Below are positions 45,917-54,366 of a DNA stretch of 64,000 bases, one piece after another. A model generated the notes under the pieces. The model did no database searches, was not told the DNA's origin, and saw nothing but the letters and a program-made list of their open reading frames with translations. Source of the stretch: Trypanosoma brucei gambiense DAL972 (Eukaryota > Euglenozoa > Kinetoplastea > Trypanosomatida > Trypanosomatidae); assembly GCF_000210295.1 (NCBI RefSeq), contig NC_026742.1, positions 620,001-684,000 of the forward strand, read 5' to 3'. Each line of letters starts with the position of its first letter. Positions within the stretch are counted from its first letter, which is position 1. A program made the translations under genes and the position numbers.

Positions 45917-46957
45917 TCGTTTCGAAAGTATATTCTTCTGGCTCAGCATTAAAGAAAAAAAATCAATGGTAAGATTTAACCATAGAGAGTTTCTCGCTAT
46001 AAATCATAGAAACATGCAATAAAGAAAAAAATGAAAAAAAAACATTTTGGTGCAAAAAAAAAAAAGGGCAGTGATAGTTGTGGTGGTGGCAGAATGATGA
46101 AGAAACTGAACGGATGGGCGAGTGGGTGGGATGAAATAAATCGTGAGAATTAATACATAGAAAGAAAAAAGGCGGTTAGTGGCAGTGATGCTAATAATTT
46201 TCATAACCCATCCTCTCAGATTATTGGTGAGCGTTGTACCGATCGTTTCCCTCCCGTATTAAATTCCACATACTCTCTCTCTCTCGATTATTACACGAGC
46301 GTATCCGCACTCATGGACAACAGGTAGTGAGGGGGAGAAACATGACGAAGGGGGAAACTATAGACGTCCTTTTTTTTTTTTTCCTTTTTACTCGTCTTAC
46401 TATTGGCATTTGTTTTTTGTTTTTGTGTTCCTAGTCGGCACGCGAACACACACTTGTACGCCCCTCCCCTTTCGTGCTCTACGTTGCGGGAAGCACGGAG
46501 AAGGCATATCTACGGGCGTTTGTTTGTTTTGTATTTATGTGTGTGGGTAATTTTGTGGCCGTTGAAGCAATGCAATACGCATGCGGAAAGGTCGCTAGGC
46601 GTCGTATGCCTTCACGCGGCACCTTCCTTTTTTCTCCTTGATATGTTCTACGTGCATGCGATGTGCTATTCTTTCAGATGCGTAATGTCTTCGACGATTC
46701 TCTGCTCGTCGTCACCATCGTCTGAAGTTGTTTTTCTGTTCATCCTCTGCTCTTTGTTGGAGAGCTTTTGCCAAAGAACGTTCCTTTCCACTTCCCCCTC
46801 TTTGCCCTGCTTGTCACGCGACTTGGTCTGTGTCGGTGGTGTTGCTTCCTGCGTGTTTGTGCGGGTGGGAGGCTCGGAAAACTAAGTTGGGAGGCGATTA
46901 AAGTAGCGTATCCTCTCAGCCTTGTGTGTGCATCGGCTGCACCTGTATCTATAGGGA
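45917..46957 (+). other. Intergenic region upstream of the IQ-motif gene
   Basis: No gene seen. A-rich runs at 45950-46065 are followed by T/C-rich DNA at 46365-46440 and 46615-46830. The frame at 46403 is Cys/Phe/Ser-rich and follows composition. Confidence 0.5.
46775..46919 (+). promoter_or_regulatory. Predicted trans-splice acceptor region of the IQ-motif gene
   Basis: A T/C-rich tract at 46775-46860 and the short TATCCTCTCAG (AG 46918-46919) precede the ATG at 46958, with no ATG between them. Confidence 0.4.
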
Positions 46958-49900
46958 ATGGAGGCGATTTACTTTACTACTAAGCTGGATGAGGTACGCA
47001 GTTATTATGAATCTGATACGAAAAGCGATGACGACATCGTTTACGCTGTTTACAGTTTAGTGAACGATGCGCACACCGTGTCAAAAATGTTATTGTTAGA
47101 GTCGCGTTTCGAAGAACTCCGACGCTGTCTCAGTGTGTGTTGGGTTGCCCTTGGGGAAGAGCATGTGAAGGAAGATGGTCGTATTGTGTTGGGTAATCTC
47201 ACTGGCGAGGACCGCAGGATGATCGACTTACTCCTGCAGCGTACTCTGCTTCTGGAACAACAGACTGAGGAAGTTATCCAGAAGAATAAGGCACAGAACA
47301 TTATGAGCTATACGGCAGAGGTAATCCGCAGCCAGCTTGCCACATTGACAAAAGAAAGCGGGTTGAAGAGTGGAATTGGCACTGCTAACGGTGATAACAA
47401 GGAGAGAGGACAGGGTGAATCAAAACCTCCCGTAACCCCACCTAAAAGAGGTTCTGCCTTTGGAAGAAGCAAATTGATGAGGCGCTGGGGAGGAGAGAGG
47501 GCTACACCTCCGCTTGTGACGTACACTCGCTTTTCCAACGCTTCTTCTGGGCTGCCTTATGAAACCGTTTCATCTCTGACGGAGAGCGATGAAGGAGCGC
47601 AACCCGAAGGCAGTTCTTCCTTCTCTCACTATACTTTGAGAGACGTCTCGGCGACCGCGATTCACAGAGTCGGTAACGGAAGCTATTCATCTTCGGTGAG
47701 TGGTGGCGCCGATGTGCGGCTCGGTGCAGCAGTATGTGTCCCGAGTGAGAACTTTGTACCACCTGTGGACTCCTCTGAGCTTTTTGGACCCAATGCGTCG
47801 ACCCTCGGCAGAGATCAGCGGGGAATTTGTAGCGGATTGGCCGAGGCATCAGCGGGCCCATCTCGGTCACCTTCAGAAAAGTCCTCCAGCTTTAGTTCGT
47901 ATACCTCTGCCTTGTCGGACGTCTGGGCCGTGGACACGGGAAAGCGTATCGCTCGGACGGCAACGGCAATGAGGGTGGCAGTAGAAGAGCAGTACTTTCC
48001 TGCTGGGGTGGTTGAAGGTTTAGACAATGCAATACTTTCTGAGGTAAAACAGGATTCTGTGAAGGGGCCACCAGAGATCCCACCGCGCCTGTCGCATACT
48101 TTGACTTGCGGTGCCTTGGTGGGACAACAGGATCACACAAAACGGAAAAGTGATGCAGCGACGGATGATGGGCTAGTGGCTTTTGATGAGTCTGTGAGTG
48201 GGGATGCGCCCGCCGATCCTCTGCGAGAAACTATGGAAACAGCGGATCAGCATGTTGAAACTGTGCCGTGTCTCCCACCGATGCAAAATGATGTCTCTCC
48301 TGGGTCATCGCAGGGATCCGTGGAACTATGCAGCGGGCAGCGGAATGATACTCAGAGCACGAGTGGTTTTCTTCCCATGCTGACACTATGCCCGAAACTG
48401 TCTTCTGAAGCGAAAGCACATGTGGCCAAGGTGTGTAAGGAATACAAGGAAAAAATGATGGATGTTAATTTGTCCATGGAGGCCATGCGCCGTAAAACGG
48501 AGGAACAGAAACAGCTCTTAAATCCAAAGGATAAGTTTGTTCTCAAGGCAACAAACGAGTGGATGAGAATGCAAAAAACACCGACTACGTCGCCAGGGGC
48601 CGCTGTCGAACCCTCGGTCGCAGGGCAGTCGGACTTGCCCACACCCTCAAAGGGGCCCGCCGAAGTTGCGTATAAGCAAGCTTGTTTGTCCATTGGTCAA
48701 AGACTCCAGACCTCTCATACATGGAGAAAGAGGAGCAGCAGGATGCCAAGCTGCAGAACTGTCGAAAGCTTCGCAACTGATGAAAGTTTTTTCTCGCAAA
48801 CAAACACTTTTGAATACCCCACCACTTCAAGTACATCTCATACCGGGGTTGGTCCGTTGAATGGTATACGGGGTTCCGCGGGTAAAGCGGCCACTGATGA
48901 GACCCGCGAAAACATCAGCCAAACAGATGGAGCGAAGGCCAGGTCATCGCCAACTCCGCGACGGAAGATTGCAGGGGTGAGGCTTACCGACGCACAGCAT
49001 CAACTTAAGCGGCTGCGCTTGTTGAGTGACGAACCCTTTCCCGAGGTTCACCGCATGGTAATTGAGCGTGCGGAGAAGATCGTGGATTTGGAACAAGGTG
49101 GTCTCAGCATTGGACGGCTGCGCTCACATCCACGTAGTTCACACAGAGAGGGGCTGCCATCCAATACTGAGAATTTTCCAGGCCTCTCTTTATCATCGGT
49201 TCAGACAAACTCTCTAACAAGGTATGGGCACGTGTTATCTTCTTTACCATCGGGTAATATGCACCCTGGAACAGGGAGTAGTGAGCATCTTCCTTTGCTC
49301 TCGTGGATGAAACAAAATTGCGGCTCTCTTAGCGCAGCAGTGAGGAAAGATGTTTTGGGCATTAGGCCCTCAAGCGGCGCAAATTTGGTGACCGTCGTCC
49401 GCAGCACCGACGCCAAGGTCACAGCTGAGGACCTTCAACCCACCATTCTGTCATCCATTGACGATCTTCACCGGCGCCCTAACTGGACCGTTCTAAACAC
49501 TGCCACCTTAAGTATGTTTGCCCCGCTCCACCTAGCAGTAGTGCGGATTCAATTAGTACTGCGTCAGTTCATTGCCAAGCGCGAACTGAACGACCGCAAG
49601 CGTGCGGTAGAAGACCACCTTGCGCGCTTGGTTGTACGTGATGAATGCGCCATCGCCATACAGCGATGGGGACGCTGGTTGATATCACTACAGTTTGTTG
49701 CGGTACTGCTGTATCGAAGCAAAACCTATGAGAAGCTATCAGAGCGATCCTTAAACTGCGAGGCGCCGAGTTTTACCGATGTGTCGTACGAACTCATAAG
49801 GCGGTTCTCCGTTACAGGAAATCTGACAACGGCGTTCTTCACACCAACCCCTGAGCCGAGAATCCGGAGTGGTAATCTCTCTAGAACGGGCAATCGCCGT

Positions 49901-50998
49901 GTAACAGTTGGCTGTCTCCCTTATTTCCCGCGCTCCACAGTGGGGCAAACCCCTTTTGGCCTTCCATCCTCTTCGTGCACAACTATGTGTCAGGCGAGCG
50001 TATCTTTGTCACGAGAATCCTCACCGGTGAGGAGACAGCGGGAGATTGATGCCTCTCGTGTAATTGTGAAGGCGTTCCGCAAGTGTAAACAAAGTAAGCT
50101 GCGTGTCTGGGAGCGGGAAATGGACAATTTTTTGCGTTTCGTCACTCGGAAAGCGAGCGCAGGTGAAACCTTCAAAGATTCCCGCTGCAAGTCGCAGCGC
50201 CAGACACAGAAGTATACTGGGGATGTTAAATGCTCGCCGCGGAGAGGTGGTCGGGCGGAAGACGCCACTCTCTTTCCAGTTTCGCCTGACCGCTTGTTGG
50301 GTGACACATACGCAGCTTGGGAGGCACGTGTCCGAAAAGCGAGGGAGGAGGGCAACTTCCTCACACCTCTCAACAGTGTGAAACTGTCCCAACTTTATTC
50401 CATCTATGAGCAGCGTCTGGAGGTTGAGGCATTGCGACGGCTGAGGGAGCTGGAGGCTCTCATAGAAGCTGAGGAAGAGCAGGTGAAGCGCGAGGAGCTA
50501 GAGCAATCATTGCAAGTGCTACAACCGTGCTTGCGGGGCTACCTCGCAAGGCGGCGTATTGCGTTCCGTTGGAAAGAACTTAAAAAGGGCAAACTTTTCT
50601 CGAATCGCCCAGCGCGACTCATCAACGTTTCTCGGAATAGAACCGCCGGTTTCCGTGGTCGTGCTGAAAGGGGAAGGACTGTCCCCTTGGAAGGAGAGTC
50701 TCTGGAGTTTGCATGTGAGGAGGAGCATCCCATTCCACCAAAAGTGGACAATTTTATACAGCAGTCCATTAATCGCCGCAACACATTGATGATCCCAATT
50801 ACAGATGAGGGGCGTACAGCCCGATTGAGGTTGGTTATAATGATGCAGACGTGCTTGCGGCAGAAGGCAAGCCTTCTATGTGTTGCGGATCAGTATGTTA
50901 CAGTTTGCGCCGTTGCAATACAGCGCTGGTGGCGCCTCATGACACTCTTGCGTAAGAGGTCCAGCGACAAAATACAAGGAGCAAATTGCGCGATTTAG
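46958..50998 (+). CDS. Large protein with IQ-like motifs, function unknown
   Basis: A 1346-aa protein I cannot name. Residues 1-130 are helical (for example DEVRSYYESDTKSDDDIVYA and LLLQRTLLLEQQTEEVIQ) and could be a small N-terminal domain. Residues 140-830 are Ser/Thr/Pro-rich and probably disordered. Three calmodulin-type IQ-like segments follow: CAIAIQRWGRWLISLQF near 898, PCLRGYLARRRIAFRWKEL near 1190 and VCAVAIQRWWRLMTLLRKR near 1313. A charged coiled coil (YEQRLEVEALRRLRELEALI) lies near 1150. Basic, helical IQ proteins of this kind in trypanosomatids are often flagellar or basal-body components; that is a guess from composition. The base composition is like that of its neighbours and there is no sign of transfer. 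Confidence 0.75.
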   Translation: MEAIYFTTKLDEVRSYYESDTKSDDDIVYAVYSLVNDAHTVSKMLLLESRFEELRRCLSVCWVALGEEHVKEDGRIVLGNLTGEDRRMIDLLLQRTLLLEQQTEEVIQKNKAQNIMSYTAEVIRSQLATLTKESGLKSGIGTANGDNKERGQGESKPPVTPPKRGSAFGRSKLMRRWGGERATPPLVTYTRFSNASSGLPYETVSSLTESDEGAQPEGSSSFSHYTLRDVSATAIHRVGNGSYSSSVSGGADVRLGAAVCVPSENFVPPVDSSELFGPNASTLGRDQRGICSGLAEASAGPSRSPSEKSSSFSSYTSALSDVWAVDTGKRIARTATAMRVAVEEQYFPAGVVEGLDNAILSEVKQDSVKGPPEIPPRLSHTLTCGALVGQQDHTKRKSDAATDDGLVAFDESVSGDAPADPLRETMETADQHVETVPCLPPMQNDVSPGSSQGSVELCSGQRNDTQSTSGFLPMLTLCPKLSSEAKAHVAKVCKEYKEKMMDVNLSMEAMRRKTEEQKQLLNPKDKFVLKATNEWMRMQKTPTTSPGAAVEPSVAGQSDLPTPSKGPAEVAYKQACLSIGQRLQTSHTWRKRSSRMPSCRTVESFATDESFFSQTNTFEYPTTSSTSHTGVGPLNGIRGSAGKAATDETRENISQTDGAKARSSPTPRRKIAGVRLTDAQHQLKRLRLLSDEPFPEVHRMVIERAEKIVDLEQGGLSIGRLRSHPRSSHREGLPSNTENFPGLSLSSVQTNSLTRYGHVLSSLPSGNMHPGTGSSEHLPLLSWMKQNCGSLSAAVRKDVLGIRPSSGANLVTVVRSTDAKVTAEDLQPTILSSIDDLHRRPNWTVLNTATLSMFAPLHLAVVRIQLVLRQFIAKRELNDRKRAVEDHLARLVVRDECAIAIQRWGRWLISLQFVAVLLYRSKTYEKLSERSLNCEAPSFTDVSYELIRRFSVTGNLTTAFFTPTPEPRIRSGNLSRTGNRRVTVGCLPYFPRSTVGQTPFGLPSSSCTTMCQASVSLSRESSPVRRQREIDASRVIVKAFRKCKQSKLRVWEREMDNFLRFVTRKASAGETFKDSRCKSQRQTQKYTGDVKCSPRRGGRAEDATLFPVSPDRLLGDTYAAWEARVRKAREEGNFLTPLNSVKLSQLYSIYEQRLEVEALRRLRELEALIEAEEEQVKREELEQSLQVLQPCLRGYLARRRIAFRWKELKKGKLFSNRPARLINVSRNRTAGFRGRAERGRTVPLEGESLEFACEEEHPIPPKVDNFIQQSINRRNTLMIPITDEGRTARLRLVIMMQTCLRQKASLLCVADQYVTVCAVAIQRWWRLMTLLRKRSSDKIQGANCAI

Positions 50999-51466
50999 AT
51001 GCGTATGTTTTTGGTTGAGTTCGGAACAATGTTGTTTTGTATTTAGTCATGTAAACTATTATCTCAGTGTCATTACCGATACTTCTATGATTTGCTCGTG
51101 CAGTTCAGTTACATTTACGCTATCTCGATGCTGTTTTGTGTATGTGTGCAATCCTCAGAGTATTGTGGAGCTGTCACTTTCCCCCCTTTCACATTTGTAT
51201 CTGCAGTTTGTTGTAATACTGTCATGGGTTGACTGCCCTTATTTACTTAACTTTCAATTTCACAATACTTCTGCGTAGGAGAGACCATTGTACATCTGCT
51301 GGCGCAGTGTAAACAAGGTCACCGTAGGAGGGATTAGGGGTTGAGGGCGGCGCTTCACCTAAATTCAAAGTTTGCTCCCGTCTCTCAAACCACGTGGCGC
51401 AAAATTCCATACAGCGACGGCGGTACTCCTGCACAAGCACGAAGTGCAGCGTAATTAAACGACTCC
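50999..51466 (+). other. Intergenic region upstream of the 51467 gene
   Basis: A T/C-rich stretch ends in the acceptor at 51277-51278, and a 188-base ATG-free 5' UTR follows. No other gene seen; the antisense frame here is a shadow. Confidence 0.5.
51240..51278 (+). promoter_or_regulatory. Predicted trans-splice acceptor of the 51467 gene
   Basis: A T-rich tract ends in ACTTCTGCGTAG (AG 51277-51278). No ATG lies between it and 51467. Confidence 0.55.
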
Positions 51467-52702
51467 ATGTTTCAAAAAACACTTCGTCGACTGCAGCAAC
51501 AGGCATCACAGAATCCACCAGTTGGTTCCGCCAATATTCCTTCACCCTACGCAACGGAAGGTGGGCACGTCCCCATTTGGTCCATCGTAAACGGCTTCGT
51601 GCAGAAACGTAATTGGGTGTTCCGTAACCCTGAGTGGTGTGACCTTTGCAAAGAACCTGTGGCATTGTGGGTGAACCATCACGGTCGTAAGGACCACGCC
51701 TTAATGGACATGCACTATACACAAATGATGGAATATCCGAGGCGGTGGAACCCCGAGGAAGTTCTCGTGGCATTTTTTGACGAACTACAACTCCCCGTAG
51801 AAACGTATCAGCGTAGCTATACATGTTACGAACGTGCCCATAGGAATGAGCTTTACTCCATGCTTGTGGAGTTGGAGGAGGCCAAAATGCTTTACTTTGG
51901 GGAGCCGCGAAACACTTACCTTCACCGAATGCAAGGTGGTTTGCGTGGTATGGACCATCAGGGTGCACTTGTGCTGCACCGCTACATCCTAGGCCCCTTC
52001 ATGCGGCTATACCCCAATGCTCACATACAGGACTTCTCAAACCTCGTGGACTTTGTAACCTGCGCGTACAATATGGAAACTGTTTACGATTTGTGCGGTT
52101 TCTACACACTTGATAAAGTAGCATTAAAGGCCGACTATAAACCGAGCTCACCGGCAGCTTTGGGGTTAGGAGGAATCGCCGTACACTCCTCCCCTTCGCA
52201 TGGATTTGTTCAGAACGCGGCAGAGTCCCAGCAGCAGTCGAGGCGAGCGAGTTCAACCGCTTCAACGGGGTCTCGTAGTGCTGCGGACATGGATGAAGAG
52301 GCTTTTTCACGTAAGGCTGTTTTTGTTAGACAGTTGTTAGGTCAACTGCGATGGTTGACACTTCCATGTGAAGAGCATCCGGCAGGTTGTAAATTCCCCC
52401 AACACCTGATGCTCTTGGGTGAGATTTGCCTCAAGTATCTTGTGGTGGAGATAATAGCGGCACGCCTGTGTGAATATATGGTGCGAGTGGAGTCGGTGTG
52501 GCGTGACCATGGTTACGAGCGGGTTAAACTCAACGTTGATAAGATCATGAAACAGGGAAGGGATATATTACCCGAGCCAATAAAGTACTTTTACCGACCA
52601 ATGTCACCCAATATGGATGACTTGTACAGTACCAAAGTAGGCGTGTTGGATGAGGCACTGGAAAAGGCTGCGGTTACTCAATCACTCTCTAAAGGTGTGT
52701 AG
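51467..52702 (+). CDS. Probable mitochondrial protein with Cys/His cluster, function unknown
   Basis: A 411-aa protein I cannot name. The N-terminus MFQKTLRRLQQQASQ is amphipathic and free of acidic residues, as in mitochondrial presequences. Near residues 64-83, WCDLCKEPVALWVNHHGRKD forms a CxxC...HH...H cluster that could bind zinc in C2H2-like fashion. The rest is helical, with an inserted Ser/Gln-rich linker near 245-275. The final helical block (RWLTLPCEEHPAGCKF onward) includes more Cys/His residues. Trypanosomatid mitoribosomal and assembly factors often look like this. The first ATG after the acceptor is used; a second zinc site is possible but not shown. Confidence 0.72.
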   Translation: MFQKTLRRLQQQASQNPPVGSANIPSPYATEGGHVPIWSIVNGFVQKRNWVFRNPEWCDLCKEPVALWVNHHGRKDHALMDMHYTQMMEYPRRWNPEEVLVAFFDELQLPVETYQRSYTCYERAHRNELYSMLVELEEAKMLYFGEPRNTYLHRMQGGLRGMDHQGALVLHRYILGPFMRLYPNAHIQDFSNLVDFVTCAYNMETVYDLCGFYTLDKVALKADYKPSSPAALGLGGIAVHSSPSHGFVQNAAESQQQSRRASSTASTGSRSAADMDEEAFSRKAVFVRQLLGQLRWLTLPCEEHPAGCKFPQHLMLLGEICLKYLVVEIIAARLCEYMVRVESVWRDHGYERVKLNVDKIMKQGRDILPEPIKYFYRPMSPNMDDLYSTKVGVLDEALEKAAVTQSLSKGV

Positions 52703-53091
52703 GCGTCGAGTGACTGTGTGCGTGTTTGTGTAGTATCGTGGTTATGTGGGTTATACACTGAGTCCGTGCTTACTGGGGCCGGTCGCAGTAGGTATCAGCA
52801 AAAGCCACTAACTGAAACTACTCCGCAAGCCCGAAGCTGTCGTCGTTGTTGTTTTATTTACCATCACTTTCTGTGAATGGAGTGTTGTTTCTCACCCTGT
52901 TGTTATTGTTGCATATGATTTGTACCATCGCCGTTTTCAACATTTTCGCTTCTTTGTTTTTGATGCAGCCGTGTTTGTCAACTCTTCTTCTCATCCCTGT
53001 GTCCTATAACTTTTTTTTTCTTTTTACATCGCAACTGCCAGGAGGCAGAATAATACAGTCGCTGCCTTGAAGGTCGAGAGGGGACAGACGA
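52703..53091 (+). other. Intergenic region upstream of UFC1
   Basis: No gene seen. T/C-rich DNA runs from 52840 to 53032, ending in the UFC1 acceptor. Confidence 0.5.
53000..53041 (+). promoter_or_regulatory. Predicted trans-splice acceptor of UFC1
   Basis: A nearly pure T/C tract is followed by CAACTGCCAG (AG 53040-53041). The 50 bases before the ATG at 53092 have no ATG. Confidence 0.65.
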
Positions 53092-53589
53092 ATGGATCCG
53101 GCGGTTAGGGAAAGCGTTTCGCGTATTCCACTTCTCAAAACTAAAGCTGGTCCTCGTGATGGGGAACAATGGACGCAACGACTAAAGGAAGAGTATACTT
53201 CTCTTATTCAGTTCGTGGAGAACAATAAAGCGAGTGATAACCATTGGTTTAAGCTCGAGAGCAATGAGGCAGGAACCCGGTGGTACGGGACATGCTGGAC
53301 ATACTATAAGAATGAAAGATATGAGTTTAATATGAACTTTGACCTCGCTGTAACATACCCTCAAGCACCACCAGAGATTGCTTTACCAGAACTGGAGGGT
53401 AAAACAGTGAAAATGTACCGTGGTGGTAAAATTTGCATGACGACGCACTTTTTCCCACTATGGGCTCGGAATGTCCCTTATTTTGGCATCAGTCATGCAC
53501 TCGCATTAGGATTGGGTCCGTGGTTATCCATTGAGGTACCGGCGATGGTGGAGGATGGGGTTCTTAAACCCAAAAAAGTGGAAAGTTAG
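53092..53589 (+). CDS. UFC1: UFM1-conjugating enzyme 1 (E2 of UFMylation)
   Basis: A 165-aa E2 that takes activated UFM1 from UBA5 and passes it to targets with the UFL1 ligase complex. It aligns over its full length with human UFC1: [33 protein letters not shown], and then [14 protein letters not shown]. The catalytic Cys is Cys115 in GGKIC. The core motif [10 protein letters not shown] and the UFC1-specific N-terminal helix are present, so this is not an ordinary ubiquitin E2. The length is that of other UFC1 proteins. Its presence implies the rest of the UFM1 pathway exists in this organism. A short 5' UTR and clear acceptor support the start. Confidence 0.95.
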   Translation: MDPAVRESVSRIPLLKTKAGPRDGEQWTQRLKEEYTSLIQFVENNKASDNHWFKLESNEAGTRWYGTCWTYYKNERYEFNMNFDLAVTYPQAPPEIALPELEGKTVKMYRGGKICMTTHFFPLWARNVPYFGISHALALGLGPWLSIEVPAMVEDGVLKPKKVES

Positions 53590-54366
53590 TAGTTGTGCGG
53601 GAAGAGGAAAGTGAGGGGATGGCTCCAATTTTTTTCGTGTGTGGTTTACGTGCCTGAAGTGCGTTTTTTCTCCCCCCCCCTTTGATTTTACGCTCATTTA
53701 GTTTTCATTTTTATATAGAGGGTAGTGTCATTCACATGAGTGTGGGGGCAAGGCCGACAACTGGGAGCGGACGGCACCGCACACAAAATGACTGGCTTCT
53801 CGTCCTTCCTCCTGTTTTCTTTTTCCATCAGCCCGCGGCGTTCTTCTTTTCTTTTTTTCCCATTGCAGTTTTGATCTATTCTAACTGCTGCTCGTGCCGT
53901 TGCCTGCATACAACTTCAATTCTCCACGTGTTTACACACTTAACTTTCTGTCAGTAAAAATATATTTTTTCAAATTTCTTTCTTTGCTTCTGCTGCGAGT
54001 GAAACGAACAAAAAAAATGGACAAATATTTCGAATGCACTTGTTTCCTCCTCTTTTCCACACTTCTATTAAGTTGCGGTCACCTCTCCCTCATCCTCCAC
54101 CGGTTCTGCGCGGGACTGAGAAGGGGGGAACGGCGCCGCAAGAAAAAGTAATAATAATAATAATAGTGAAAGTGTATATCAAAAAGTGTGTTGGGAAAAA
54201 GAAGAGGGGCCAAAAAAAAAAACAGCGTGAGCCACAACAGAATCAGTCAGGAGTTGCACCTGGTAGAGGGTCGTAAATATTGGCACCAAAATTAAACAGC
54301 ACGGGGGAAGAAGAACAAGGAAAATAACTAGTTATTCAGCCCAAATATTTGTTTTCTTCGATTGTA
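53590..54366 (+). other. Intergenic region between UFC1 and the OCRL-like gene
   Basis: No gene seen. It has a C run near 53662-53682, T/C-rich DNA to 54070, then A/G-rich DNA with an AATAAT repeat at about 54148-54165. Confidence 0.5.
54030..54072 (+). promoter_or_regulatory. Predicted trans-splice acceptor of the OCRL-like gene
   Basis: The tract CTTGTTTCCTCCTCTTTTCC and following bases end in TATTAAG (AG 54071-54072). From there to 54367 no ATG occurs. Confidence 0.5.

Noticed and set aside
46403..46885. A 160-codon frame upstream of the IQ-motif gene
   Set aside because: Cys/Phe/Ser-rich and without domain pattern, in T/C-rich DNA leading to an acceptor.
51243..51968. A 241-codon frame on the - strand overlapping the 51467 gene
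   Set aside because: It lies opposite a better frame with acceptor and start codon, all other genes are on +, and its protein has no recognisable feature.
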